Position numbers and translations under genes: made by a program
Assembly (NCBI RefSeq): GCF_000164865.1
Contig: NC_014618.1
Span: 744,001 to 808,000 of the forward strand
Length of the DNA: 64,000 nucleotides
Direction of reading: 5' to 3'
From: [Enterobacter] lignolyticus SCF1
GTDB taxonomy: Bacteria; Pseudomonadota; Gammaproteobacteria; Enterobacterales; Enterobacteriaceae
Notes under the pieces: model-generated
Seen by the model: only the letters and a program-made list of their open reading frames with translations
Told to the model about the DNA's origin: nothing
Databases searched by the model: none
Part shown: positions 8,777 to 17,255 of the stretch, in pieces
Layout of the letters: every line of letters starts with the position of its first letter
How positions within the stretch are numbered: position 1 is the first letter of the stretch

Positions 8777-9412
8777 ATGATGACTAAGCCCACGCGACAG
8801 GTCGTAACCTGGTCGAAAAATGATGTAGAAATTATTGCACGGGAAACGCTATATCGCGGATTTTTTTCGTTAGATCTCTATCGCTTTCGTCATCGGCTGT
8901 TCAACGGCGAGATGAGCGGCGAGGTCAGGCGGGAAATTTTTGAGCGCGGTCATGCCGCAGTCTTGCTACCCTTTGACCCAGTGCGCGATGAAGTTGTGCT
9001 GGTCGAACAGATCCGTATCGCCGCTTACGACACCAGCGAGAGCCCCTGGCTGATGGAGATGGTCGCCGGGATGATCGAGGAAGGGGAAAGCGTCGAAGAC
9101 GTCGCGCGCCGGGAGGCGGTGGAAGAGGCCGGGCTGCAGGTGGGGCGTATGCGCCATGTGTTGAGCTATCTGGCGAGCCCGGGGGGCACCAGCGAGCGCC
9201 TGACCATTAAGGTCGGCGAAGTGGACGCCACGACCGCCAGCGGAATTCACGGTCTGGCTGATGAAAACGAAGATATTCGCGTTCATGTGGTAAGTCGGGA
9301 GCAGGCTTATCAGTGGGTTGAAGAGGGGAAAATCGATAATGCGGCTTCTGTCATCGCCCTGCAATGGCTGCAGCTGCATTATCAGGACTTACGAAACGAG
9401 TGGACAAAATGA
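8777..9412 (+). CDS. nudF: ADP-ribose pyrophosphatase NudF
   Basis: Nudix hydrolase that cleaves ADP-ribose to AMP and ribose 5-phosphate; in E. coli it also affects glycogen metabolism through ADP-glucose. The 211 residues contain a complete Nudix box at 98-120, running from GMIEEGES to RREAVEEAGL, with all catalytic Glu residues. The tail DENEDIRVHVV is family-typical. AAAGGA precedes the first of two adjacent ATG codons. It is the first gene of the nudF-yqiB-cpdA-yqiA-parE operon, and its stop overlaps the yqiB start. Confidence 0.97.
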   Translation: MMTKPTRQVVTWSKNDVEIIARETLYRGFFSLDLYRFRHRLFNGEMSGEVRREIFERGHAAVLLPFDPVRDEVVLVEQIRIAAYDTSESPWLMEMVAGMIEEGESVEDVARREAVEEAGLQVGRMRHVLSYLASPGGTSERLTIKVGEVDATTASGIHGLADENEDIRVHVVSREQAYQWVEEGKIDNAASVIALQWLQLHYQDLRNEWTK

Positions 9413-9831
9413 AGCGTTATACACCTGACTTCCCTGAAATGATGCGCCTGTGCGAGACCAATTTCGCGCAATTGCGCCGCCTGCTGCCTCAAACTGACGC
9501 ACCCGGCGAAACGGTAAGCTATCAGGTGGGAAATGCGCAGTATCGGTTAACGATAAGCGAGTCGACCCGCTACACTACGCTCGTCGAGATTGAGCAGACG
9601 GCGCCGACGATTAGCTACTGGAGCCTGCCGTCAATGACGGTGCGCCTCTATCATGATGCGATGGTCGCTGAAGTGTGTTCGAGTCAGCAGATCTTTCGCT
9701 TCAAAGCGCGATATGATTATCCTAATAAAAAGTTGCATCAACGCGACGAAAAGCATCAAATTAACCAGTTTCTTGCGGACTGGTTACGTTACTGTCTGGC
9801 ACATGGAGCGATGGCGATTCCGGTTTGTTAG
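9409..9831 (+). CDS. yqiB: DUF1249 protein YqiB
   Basis: Small cytosolic protein of unknown function, 140 residues from the chosen start MKRYTPDFPEMM. This ATG overlaps the nudF stop in an ATGA arrangement, which fixes the start and suggests translational coupling; an in-frame start 45 bases earlier inside nudF is rejected. The sequence is rich in aromatic and basic residues (DYPNKKLHQRDEKHQ) and has no membrane segment. It is conserved between nudF and cpdA across Enterobacterales. Confidence 0.93.
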   Translation: MKRYTPDFPEMMRLCETNFAQLRRLLPQTDAPGETVSYQVGNAQYRLTISESTRYTTLVEIEQTAPTISYWSLPSMTVRLYHDAMVAEVCSSQQIFRFKARYDYPNKKLHQRDEKHQINQFLADWLRYCLAHGAMAIPVC

Positions 9832-9859
9832 CGTCGAGAAACCTACCTAAGGACACCAT

Positions 9860-10687
9860 TTGGAAAGCCTGTTAAACCTTCCTCTGGCTGGTGGGGCCAG
9901 GGTGAGGATATTACAAATTACTGATACTCACCTGTTTGCTGAAAAACATGAGACGCTGTTAGGGGTGAACACCTGGGATAGCTATCAGGCCGTACTGGCC
10001 GCTATTCACGCCTCACAGCGCGAAAGTGACCTGATCGTAGCGACAGGGGATTTAGCACAGGATCACTCGTCTGCGGCCTATCAGCTGTTTGCTGAAGGCA
10101 TCGCCGGGTTTGCTGCGCCTTGCGTCTGGCTGCCGGGCAATCACGATTTCCAGCCTGCGATGTACAGCGCGCTGCAGGATGCGGGCATTTCGCCGGCAAA
10201 ACGCGTTCTGTTGGGCGAAAACTGGCAAATTTTGCTGCTGGACAGCCAGGTCTTCGGCGTTCCGCACGGCGAATTAAGCGATTTTCAGCTCGACTGGCTG
10301 GAGCAGAGGCTTTCTGAATCCACCGAACGTCATACGCTGCTGCTGTTGCACCACCACCCGCTCCCGGCGGGATGCAGCTGGCTCGATCAGCACAGCCTGC
10401 GTAACGCCGGCGCGCTGGATCAGGTGCTCTCCCGCTATCCGCAGGTGAAAAATATGCTGTGCGGCCATATCCATCAGGAGATGGATATCGACTGGAACGG
10501 ACGCCGGATGATGGCGACGCCGTCGACCTGCGTGCAGTTTAAACCGCACAGCGCGAATTTTACCCTTGATACCATTGCCCCCGGCTGGCGCTGGCTGGAG
10601 CTACACGCTGACGGCACGCTGACCACCGAGGTCTGCCGTCTGACGGGGGCGCAGTTCCGCCCGGATACGGCTTCAGAAGGTTACTGA
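9860..10687 (+). CDS. cpdA: 3',5'-cyclic-AMP phosphodiesterase CpdA
   Basis: Metallophosphoesterase that hydrolyses cAMP and so tunes CRP-dependent regulation. The 275 residues carry the family metal motifs in order: DTH (Asp22, His24), GDLAQD, GNHD, HHHPLP and GHIH. Translation starts at TTG, giving MESLLNLPLAG; no ATG is in a suitable place and AAGGA lies about nine bases upstream. The weak start may keep expression low, though that is inference. The yqiA ATG overlaps its stop by one base. Confidence 0.96.
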   Translation: MESLLNLPLAGGARVRILQITDTHLFAEKHETLLGVNTWDSYQAVLAAIHASQRESDLIVATGDLAQDHSSAAYQLFAEGIAGFAAPCVWLPGNHDFQPAMYSALQDAGISPAKRVLLGENWQILLLDSQVFGVPHGELSDFQLDWLEQRLSESTERHTLLLLHHHPLPAGCSWLDQHSLRNAGALDQVLSRYPQVKNMLCGHIHQEMDIDWNGRRMMATPSTCVQFKPHSANFTLDTIAPGWRWLELHADGTLTTEVCRLTGAQFRPDTASEGY

Positions 10688-11262
10688 TGTCTACGCTTCT
10701 CTATCTGCACGGTTTTAACAGCTCGCCGCGCTCGGCAAAAGCGACGGCGCTGAAGTCGTGGCTGGCGGTCAATCACCCTGAGATCGACATGGTGGTGCCG
10801 CAGCTTCCCGCCTACCCGGGCGAAGCGGCCGAGCTGCTGGAAAAACTGGTGCTGGAACACGGCGGCGAAACGCTGGGCGTCGTTGGGTCGTCGCTTGGCG
10901 GTTACTACGCCACCTGGCTTTCGCAATGCTTTATGCTGCCGGCGGTGGTGGTTAACCCGGCGGTACGCCCGTTTGAGCTGCTCACCGCGTTCCTTGGGCA
11001 CAACGAGAATCCCTACACCGGGGAACAATATGTGCTAGAGTCACGCCATATTTACGATCTCAAAGTGATGCAAATTGACCCGCTCGAAGCCCCGGATCTC
11101 ATCTGGCTGCTGCAGCAAACGGGTGATGAAGTGCTTGATTACCGCCAGGCTGTGGCGTATTACGCCTCCTGCCGCCAGACGGTTGAGGAGGGCGGTAATC
11201 ACGCATTTATCGGCTTTGACGATCATTTCACACAGATTATCGATTTTCTGGGGCTGCACTGA
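10687..11262 (+). CDS. yqiA: Alpha/beta-hydrolase esterase YqiA
   Basis: Esterase acting on palmitoyl-CoA and p-nitrophenyl esters in E. coli; the natural substrate is unknown. The 191 residues contain the oxyanion segment LYLHGFNSSP and the nucleophile elbow GSSLG with Ser69, followed near the C-terminus by the catalytic GGNHAF His. There is no signal peptide. It is coupled to cpdA by a one-base overlap and followed by parE after 27 bases. Confidence 0.95.
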   Translation: MSTLLYLHGFNSSPRSAKATALKSWLAVNHPEIDMVVPQLPAYPGEAAELLEKLVLEHGGETLGVVGSSLGGYYATWLSQCFMLPAVVVNPAVRPFELLTAFLGHNENPYTGEQYVLESRHIYDLKVMQIDPLEAPDLIWLLQQTGDEVLDYRQAVAYYASCRQTVEEGGNHAFIGFDDHFTQIIDFLGLH

Positions 11263-11289
11263 TCGGCCCTTACTACCTGTGAACAAACC

Positions 11290-13185
11290 ATGACGCAATC
11301 TTCTTACAACGCTGATGCCATTGAGGTACTCACCGGGCTTGAGCCGGTTCGCCGCCGCCCGGGGATGTACACCGACACCACTCGTCCTAACCATCTGGGT
11401 CAGGAAGTTATTGATAACAGTGTGGATGAGGCACTGGCGGGCCACGCAAAGCGCGTGGAAGTGATTTTACATGCTGACCAGTCGCTGGAGGTTATCGACG
11501 ACGGTCGCGGTATGCCGGTCGACATTCACCCTGAAGAGGGCGTGCCAGCCGTTGAGCTGATTCTCTGTCGTCTCCATGCGGGCGGTAAGTTCTCGAACAA
11601 AAACTACCAGTTCTCCGGCGGCCTGCACGGCGTGGGGATCTCGGTGGTTAACGCCCTGTCTAAGCGCGTAGAAGTGAACGTACGCCGCGACGGGCAGATC
11701 TACAGCATCGCCTTTGAAAACGGCGAAAAAGTGGAAGAGCTGCACGTCACCGGTACGGTGGGTAAACGTAATACCGGCACCAGCGTGCACTTCTGGCCGG
11801 ACGAAAGCTTCTTCGACAGCCCGCGTTTTTCCGTTTCCCGCCTGACGCATCTGCTGAAAGCGAAAGCGGTGCTGTGCCCGGGCGTAGAGATCGTCTTCAA
11901 AGACCGGGTAAACGACAGCGAGCAGACCTGGTGCTACGCCGACGGTCTGAACGACTACCTGTGCGAAGCGGTCAACGGTCTGCCGCTGCTGCCGGAAAAA
12001 CCGTTTGTCGGCAGCTTTGCGGGCGACACCGAAGCGGTCGACTGGGCGCTGCTGTGGCTGCCGGAAGGCGGCGAGCTGCTGACCGAAAGCTACGTTAACC
12101 TGATCCCGACCATGCAGGGCGGTACGCACGTCAACGGCCTGCGCCAGGGCCTGCTCGACGCCATGCGCGAGTTCTGCGAATACCGCAATATCCTGCCGCG
12201 CGGCGTGAAGCTGTCGGCGGAAGATATCTGGGATCGCTGCGCCTATGTGCTGTCGGTGAAGATGCAGGACCCGCAGTTTGCCGGGCAAACCAAAGAGCGT
12301 CTGTCGTCGCGCCAGTGCGCGGCGTTCGTCTCCGGCGTGGTGAAAGATGCCTTCAGCCTGTGGCTTAACCAGAACGTGCAGGCCGCCGAGCTGCTGGCCG
12401 AAATGGCGATTTCCAGCGCCCAGCGCCGTCTGCGCGCGGCGAAAAAAGTGGTGCGTAAAAAGCTGACCAGCGGCCCGGCGCTGCCGGGGAAACTGGCCGA
12501 CTGCACCGCGCAGGATCTCAACCGTACCGAGCTGTTCCTGGTGGAAGGGGACTCGGCGGGCGGCTCCGCCAAGCAGGCGCGCGATCGTGAATACCAGGCG
12601 ATCATGCCGCTTAAGGGCAAGATCCTTAACACCTGGGAGGTCTCTTCTGACGAAGTGCTGGCCTCGCAGGAGGTTCACGACATTTCGGTGGCGATCGGTA
12701 TCGATCCTGACAGCGACGACTTAAGCCAGCTGCGCTACGGCAAGATCTGTATTCTGGCCGATGCGGACTCCGACGGCCTGCATATCGCCACGCTGCTGTG
12801 CGCGCTGTTTGTGAAGCATTTCCGCGCGGTGGTGAAAGAAGGGCACGTTTATGTCGCCATGCCGCCGCTCTACCGTATCGATCTCGGCAAAGAGGTCTAT
12901 TACGCGCTGGACGAAGAAGAGAAAGCGGGCGTGCTGGAGCAGCTTAAGCGCAAGAAAGGCAAACCGAACGTGCAGCGCTTTAAAGGTCTCGGCGAAATGA
13001 ACCCGATGCAGCTGCGCGAAACAACGCTTGATCCAAACACTCGCCGCCTGGTTCAGCTGACGATCAGCGATGAAGATGAGCAGCAAACCGACGCGGTGAT
13101 GGATATGCTGCTGGCCAAAAAGCGCTCAGAAGACCGCCGTAACTGGCTGCAGGAAAAAGGCGATATGGCGGATCTGGAAGCCTGA
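11290..13185 (+). CDS. parE: DNA topoisomerase IV subunit B ParE
   Basis: ATPase subunit of topoisomerase IV, which with ParC unlinks replicated chromosomes. The 631 residues begin with the GHKL ATPase domain (DNSVDEALAGHA, DDGRGMPVD, GGLHGVGISVVNALS), then the transducer, then the TOPRIM domain with EGDSAGGSAKQ and DADSDG. The quinolone-region residues look like the wild-type E. coli sequence. parC is about 8 kb downstream, at 21604. Confidence 0.98.
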   Translation: MTQSSYNADAIEVLTGLEPVRRRPGMYTDTTRPNHLGQEVIDNSVDEALAGHAKRVEVILHADQSLEVIDDGRGMPVDIHPEEGVPAVELILCRLHAGGKFSNKNYQFSGGLHGVGISVVNALSKRVEVNVRRDGQIYSIAFENGEKVEELHVTGTVGKRNTGTSVHFWPDESFFDSPRFSVSRLTHLLKAKAVLCPGVEIVFKDRVNDSEQTWCYADGLNDYLCEAVNGLPLLPEKPFVGSFAGDTEAVDWALLWLPEGGELLTESYVNLIPTMQGGTHVNGLRQGLLDAMREFCEYRNILPRGVKLSAEDIWDRCAYVLSVKMQDPQFAGQTKERLSSRQCAAFVSGVVKDAFSLWLNQNVQAAELLAEMAISSAQRRLRAAKKVVRKKLTSGPALPGKLADCTAQDLNRTELFLVEGDSAGGSAKQARDREYQAIMPLKGKILNTWEVSSDEVLASQEVHDISVAIGIDPDSDDLSQLRYGKICILADADSDGLHIATLLCALFVKHFRAVVKEGHVYVAMPPLYRIDLGKEVYYALDEEEKAGVLEQLKRKKGKPNVQRFKGLGEMNPMQLRETTLDPNTRRLVQLTISDEDEQQTDAVMDMLLAKKRSEDRRNWLQEKGDMADLEA

Positions 13186-13207
13186 TCCTGTATTGACTGT
13201 ACACGTC

Positions 13208-13226
13208 GCAGCCCATGCCGGGCTGC
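13208..13226. other. Hairpin after parE
   Basis: A perfect 7-bp GC-rich stem (GCAGCCC/GGGCTGC) with a 5-base loop lies 23 bases after the parE stop. It has no T-run. It may protect the 3' end of the mRNA. Confidence 0.4.
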
Positions 13227-13260
13227 ATGAAGAGGAATGTGTATATCCATTCTATCAATA

Positions 13261-13291
13261 AGCGGGGAATATGTTATTTCCCCGCTTTTTT
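13261..13291 (+). terminator. Rho-independent terminator of the nudF-parE operon
   Basis: A 9-bp stem (AGCGGGGAA with TTCCCCGCT) is followed directly by a run of T. It ends the parE transcript before the inserted TRAP operon. Confidence 0.88.
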
Positions 13292-13356
13292 ATTTCATGC
13301 AGGAGTGAAAGAAAAAAAGAGCATCCTCGTCGCGTTTATTCATTTCATTTTTCTTG

Positions 13357-13409
13357 TTTCATAAATTTCAAAACTGAAACGCTTTTTTGTTTTTATGTTT
13401 TATCTCACA
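13357..13409 (+). promoter_or_regulatory. Candidate control sites of the TRAP operon (inverted repeat and CRP-like site)
   Basis: Two elements lie in the 240-base leader. The first is a dyad GTTTCA-N12-TGAAAC (13357-13380), containing the tighter TTTCA-AAAC-TGAAA. The second is a CRP-like 16-mer at 13394-13409, with a perfect right half TCACA and three of five matches in the left half. Both are guesses from pattern; no regulator gene is adjacent. Confidence 0.3.
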
Positions 13410-13535
13410 GAACGCCCTCTGCATTTCCTTCATATTGAACCCCGGCAAGCACTTTTTTGTTTACGACACGGCATGGGGAAATGACCTCTGTGTATTCCAT
13501 GTCGCCATAATAATACCTGGAAACGGAGTGGTTTT

Positions 13536-14513
13536 ATGCTGAAGAACAAACTCGTATTTAGCCTGATATCGCTGTCTTTATTAATGGGGAGCGCCACTGC
13601 GATGGCGAAAACCGTTTTTATTGCCTCCGATGTACATCCGGCAGATTACCCTACAACTGCTGCGGTTATTCATATGGGGGAAAAACTCAGTCAGCAAACC
13701 GATGGGCGTTTATCTATTAAAATGTATCCGAATGGACAAATGGGGGATGAGGGAGCCACGCTTGAAAAAACGCGCGCTGGCGCTATTGATGTACTCCGCG
13801 TTTCTATGGCGCCTGTCGGCGGTATTTTGCCGGAAGTCAGCGTCTTTAATATGCCGTTTGTGTTCCGTGATGCAGAACACCAGCACCATGTCCTGGATGG
13901 TAAGATTGGCGACGGGCTGGCGCAGAAAATTACCGATAGCAACCTTGGGTTGGTATTCCTGGGCTGGATGGATGCGGGTTCCCGTAGCCTGATTACCAGG
14001 AAGCCCGTCACCAGCCTTGCCGACCTTTCTGGTGTGAAGATCCGTCTGCAGAATAACCCTATCGGCCTGGATTCCTTTAAAGCTATGGGCGCTAATCCAG
14101 TCGTGTTGCCGGTAGGCGATGTTTTTGCCAGCCTGCAAACCGGCGTTATTGACGCGGCGGAAAATAATGAGCCAACGTTTGATACTGAAAACTACGCGGT
14201 AGCTGGCACAAAATATTTCGATATGACGGAGCACTTTATGATTCCTGAAGTGCTCGCATTCTCTAAAAAGAAATGGAACAAGCTGTCTGCTGACGATCAG
14301 GCTTTAATAATGAAGCTGGCCAAAGAGGCTCAGGCCGAAGAACGTGTATTGTGGACGCAATACGTCGATAAATCGGTAAGTAAGCTGCAATCGCAGGGCG
14401 TGAAATTTATCAAAGTAGATAAACAACCGTTTGTCGAGGCGACGGCGCCAGTTCGTGAAAAATACGGTAAGCAGTTTGGTTCATTAATGCAGGAAATTCA
14501 GGACACGCAATAA
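13536..14513 (+). CDS. TRAP transporter substrate-binding protein (DctP family)
   Basis: Periplasmic solute-binding protein of a tripartite ATP-independent transporter, which captures an organic acid and delivers it to a sodium-coupled membrane complex. A clear signal peptide ends ATAMA at residue 24. The conserved carboxylate-binding Arg is in KIRLQNNP, and the typical signature VLPVGDVFASLQTGVIDAAENN follows. 325 residues is the usual size. DctQ and DctM follow in the same direction. Homologues bind C4-dicarboxylates, sialic acid, uronates or sugar acids; the sequence alone does not tell which. Confidence 0.92.
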   Translation: MLKNKLVFSLISLSLLMGSATAMAKTVFIASDVHPADYPTTAAVIHMGEKLSQQTDGRLSIKMYPNGQMGDEGATLEKTRAGAIDVLRVSMAPVGGILPEVSVFNMPFVFRDAEHQHHVLDGKIGDGLAQKITDSNLGLVFLGWMDAGSRSLITRKPVTSLADLSGVKIRLQNNPIGLDSFKAMGANPVVLPVGDVFASLQTGVIDAAENNEPTFDTENYAVAGTKYFDMTEHFMIPEVLAFSKKKWNKLSADDQALIMKLAKEAQAEERVLWTQYVDKSVSKLQSQGVKFIKVDKQPFVEATAPVREKYGKQFGSLMQEIQDTQ

Positions 14514-14568
14514 CGCATCCCCCTGGCAGATGAGTAAAGCGCTTATCTGCCGTCCTCAGGAGACGATG

Positions 14569-15117
14569 ATGAAGAATAACTATATCCGGGCTATGGATGT
14601 GGTGTACCGGATTTGTATCTGGCTATCAGGGATGAGTTTGTTATTTATGACCTTTATATATCTGGTCGGTATTTACGCCCGCTTTCGTCCAGATTTTCCT
14701 GGATGGCTTGGCTTTTTACCTCATGCCTCTACCAGCTGGCCGGAACCGTTATCGCAAATATGCATGATCACCTTCTCGTTCGTTGGTGCCGCTGCGGCCT
14801 ATCGGGCCGGGGGGCATATCGCGATTACCATGCTGGTCGATAATATCTCTCCAGCCGCCAGAAAAGGCGTTCAGTTCTTTGTGGATATGGCCATGCTGGC
14901 CACCTGCTTATTTATTATTCATTGGGGGGTCATAGGATGTATGGACGCATGGGATGATATCGTGCCCTCGCTGCCTTTCCTCAGCTCCGGGATCACCCAT
15001 TTACCCGTGCCGTTGGGGTCTTTTTTCACGCTGCTGTTTGTGGTTGAAAAACTCGTCTGTGGTTCACAGTCCCATCGTGAGCTGGTGCAGTTTGGTTCCG
15101 CAAAAGCGGGTCACTGA
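14569..15117 (+). CDS. TRAP transporter small permease (DctQ family)
   Basis: Four-helix membrane subunit that pairs with DctM. About 182 residues from the chosen ATG, which stands six bases after AGGAG; an ATG three bases earlier is nearly as good, and a further in-frame start at 14530 lacks a ribosome site. Hydrophobic segments are visible at ICIWLSGMSLLFMTFIYLVG, the QICMITFSFVGAAAAY region, the MAMLATCLFIIHWG region and the LPVPLGSFFTLLFVVEKLV region. The region GGHIAITMLVD is typical of DctQ. Confidence 0.9.
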   Translation: MKNNYIRAMDVVYRICIWLSGMSLLFMTFIYLVGIYARFRPDFPGWLGFLPHASTSWPEPLSQICMITFSFVGAAAAYRAGGHIAITMLVDNISPAARKGVQFFVDMAMLATCLFIIHWGVIGCMDAWDDIVPSLPFLSSGITHLPVPLGSFFTLLFVVEKLVCGSQSHRELVQFGSAKAGH

Positions 15118-15128
15118 GGACAGGTGAA

Positions 15129-16418
15129 ATGGATATGACGTTGCTCGTGTTTCTGGTGACCTTTGTGGTGTTGATGGCGGTGGGAATGCCGGTGGCTTAT
15201 GCGGTAGGGTTAACTGCCGTGGTGGTCACCGCATTTGCTGATTTTTCGCTGGATGGCCTGATTATTACTCTCTTTCACAGCACCGATAACGTGAATCTGC
15301 TAACCATTCCGTTTTTTGTGTTTGCCGGCGCCATTATGGCCGAAGGCGGTATGGCGAGGCGGTTAGTGGATTTTGCCGGGCTTTTCGTCGGTTGGATACG
15401 GGGTGGGCTGGCGCTGGTGAATATTCTGGCGTCAACGCTGTTTGGCGCCATTTCGGGATCATCAGTTGCCGATACGGCATCGATTGGCTCTGTACTCATT
15501 CCGGAAATGGAGCGTAAAGGGTATCCGCGTTCGTTTGGCGCGGTACTTACCGCCAGCGCGTCGGTGCAGGCGATTTTGGTTCCGCCGAGTCATAACTCGG
15601 TGCTGTTCGCTATTGTGGCCAATACCGCTGCGGTGACGATCCCGGCGATGTTTCTGGCGGGGATCATCCCGACGCTGGTGCTATGCGGGACGCTTGTCGT
15701 GCTGTGCCTTATCGCTGCACGCAAAAATAATTACCCCAAAGAGCAGCGTCTTGAACTTCGCCGTCAGCTCAAAATCGCGGCCGATGCTATCTGGGGGCTT
15801 ATCACGATAGTGATCATCTCCGGGGGAATTCTTTCCGGCTTCTTTACGCCGACGGAATCCGGCGCTATCGCCTGCGTATGGGCGATGTTCGTGACCTTCT
15901 TCGTGTATCGTGAATATAAGATTAAGGATTTCCCAAAGCTGATTCACCGAACGATTAAGACCGTGACCATGGTCATGGTGCTTATCGCGTTTGCGGCGGC
16001 GTTCGGTTCGGTCATGATGCTGGTGGGGATCCCTCAGCAAATCACGTCCGCGCTGCTGTCGTTGTCAGAGAATAAATACATCATTTTGATGATCATCAAC
16101 ATCATGTTGCTGCTGTTAGGACTATTGATGGATATGGCGCCGTTGATCCTCATCCTGACGCCGATTTTGCTGCCGGTCATTACGAAAGTGGGGATTGATC
16201 CGGTACATTTCGGCATCATCATGATGACCAATCTGGGGATCGGCTTAATTACGCCGCCGGTCGGGTCGGTATTGTTCGTCGCCAGTGCGGTCAGCGGGTT
16301 GAAGGTGGAGCAGGTGGTGAAATCAATGATGCCGTTTTATCTGGCGCTTTTTTTAGTGCTGATGGCTGTCACCTACATGCCAGTGCTCTCTTTGTGGTTA
16401 CCGACGACATTCCGTTAA
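15129..16418 (+). CDS. TRAP transporter large permease (DctM family)
   Basis: Main sodium-coupled transport subunit, 429 residues with about 12 hydrophobic helices. Family landmarks are TIPFFVFAGAIMAEGGMARRLV near the start, GAISGSSVADTASIGSVLIPEM in the first half, GFFTPTESGAIA in the middle, and LGIGLITPPVGSVLFVASAV near the end. It follows dctQ after 11 bases, completing a P-Q-M operon. No catabolic gene is linked, so the imported acid must be used by enzymes encoded elsewhere. Confidence 0.93.
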   Translation: MDMTLLVFLVTFVVLMAVGMPVAYAVGLTAVVVTAFADFSLDGLIITLFHSTDNVNLLTIPFFVFAGAIMAEGGMARRLVDFAGLFVGWIRGGLALVNILASTLFGAISGSSVADTASIGSVLIPEMERKGYPRSFGAVLTASASVQAILVPPSHNSVLFAIVANTAAVTIPAMFLAGIIPTLVLCGTLVVLCLIAARKNNYPKEQRLELRRQLKIAADAIWGLITIVIISGGILSGFFTPTESGAIACVWAMFVTFFVYREYKIKDFPKLIHRTIKTVTMVMVLIAFAAAFGSVMMLVGIPQQITSALLSLSENKYIILMIINIMLLLLGLLMDMAPLILILTPILLPVITKVGIDPVHFGIIMMTNLGIGLITPPVGSVLFVASAVSGLKVEQVVKSMMPFYLALFLVLMAVTYMPVLSLWLPTTFR

Positions 16419-16425
16419 TCGATAA

Positions 16426-16449
16426 TCCCCTCCCGGAGATGGGAGGGGA
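16426..16449. repeat. Intergenic GC hairpin, CCCCTCCC variant
   Basis: A 9-bp stem (TCCCCTCCC/GGGAGGGGA) with a 6-base loop lies between the convergent dctM and a small secreted-protein gene. It resembles the CCCTCTCC/GGAGAGGG hairpins elsewhere in the window and may terminate both genes, though no T-run follows. Confidence 0.5.
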
Positions 16450-16464
16450 GAAGACAGAAGGCGA

Positions 16465-16725
16465 TTAGCGATCGTGATTGGCCATATGCTGAGGTGTCGT
16501 ACTGAACGCGCTATTACAGTTAGACGCCGCGGACGAGCTGCAAAGGCCCTGACCATAAACATGGGCGATATCGCCGTCATTTTCATCGCCGGAAAACTGG
16601 CTTATCGTGGCGCGCTGAACCTTCTGCTCGGAGCCTGATGATTCCGCCAGCGGCTTTTCCTGAAACGCCAGCGCGCTGGTGGAACACAGCGCGATGGCTA
16701 ACGTAAACGCAAGATGAGTTTTCAT
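16465..16725 (-). CDS. Small exported protein of unknown function
   Basis: 86 residues from the chosen start MKTHLAFTLAIALC, which opens a signal peptide ending STSALA at about residue 20. The mature part of about 66 residues is polar and acidic in the middle (SGDENDGD) and holds two Cys (GLCSSS, SNCNSA), enough for one disulfide. It ends in a His-rich tail. GGGA lies about ten bases upstream. An in-frame start 63 bases earlier would bury the signal peptide and is rejected. I do not recognise the family. It is convergent with the TRAP operon and upstream of nothing on its strand. Confidence 0.65.
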   Translation of the reverse strand: MKTHLAFTLAIALCSTSALAFQEKPLAESSGSEQKVQRATISQFSGDENDGDIAHVYGQGLCSSSAASNCNSAFSTTPQHMANHDR

Positions 16726-16850
16726 GTCGAGTAATCCCAAACGGATGGGGGGCATCATGAAAGTATCAGCTGGCGAAAAATTTGCCACAACGGCGCATCA
16801 ACGCTCATCTTTTGTTACCAAAAAGCAGGCGTTAGGGGGCAAAACGCAGA

Positions 16851-16877
16851 CCCTCCCCGGGCCGGAGAGGGGGAGGG
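16851..16877. repeat. Intergenic GC hairpin after ygiN
   Basis: An 8-bp stem CCCTCCCC/GGGGAGGG with a loop of about 11 bases lies just past the ygiN stop. It is a member of the dispersed hairpin family seen at 32753, 42111 and 45983. Confidence 0.5.
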
Positions 16878-16887
16878 GACGGCGGGC

Positions 16888-17202
16888 TTAAACGCCCTGT
16901 TCCAGAATGCGGATATGGCTTTCCAGCACGTTGCCTTTAACCTCTTCGCTCCACGCCTTCATGTGCGCGGTTTGCAGATGGGCTTCAAGGTGCGCCACGG
17001 TTTCCCACCGCTCTACCATCACGATAGAGTCCGGCGCGGTAGCCTGGAAACTGACGCCAGCAGCATGATCCACCATCGGCACGTAGCCGTGGCAGCCTTC
17101 TTCCCTGAGGACGGTCGGGATGATTTTGGCAAAAGCATCCAGAACGGCCTGGCGATGGTGCTGGCCCGGACGGGTACGAATCTCAGCAATCACTGTTAAC
17201 AT
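16888..17202 (-). CDS. ygiN: Quinol monooxygenase YgiN (ABM domain)
   Basis: Small dimeric ferredoxin-like fold enzyme that reoxidises quinols in vitro and pairs with MdaB in a quinone redox cycle. The 104 residues show the antibiotic-biosynthesis-monooxygenase pattern: MLTVIAEIRTRPGQ, EEGCHGYVP, IVMVERWE and a His-rich helix around LQTAHMKAW. It lies 53 bases after mdaB on the same strand, as in E. coli. Confidence 0.95.
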   Translation of the reverse strand: MLTVIAEIRTRPGQHHRQAVLDAFAKIIPTVLREEGCHGYVPMVDHAAGVSFQATAPDSIVMVERWETVAHLEAHLQTAHMKAWSEEVKGNVLESHIRILEQGV

Positions 17203-17255
17203 GGTAAAACTCCTTCTTTGAACCTGACAGGCCAGGCCTGTATCCAGCTAACCAG

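Noticed and set aside
11467..12678. 403-codon open frame antisense to parE
   Set aside because: Shadow of parE; Arg/Gln/His-rich and without domains.
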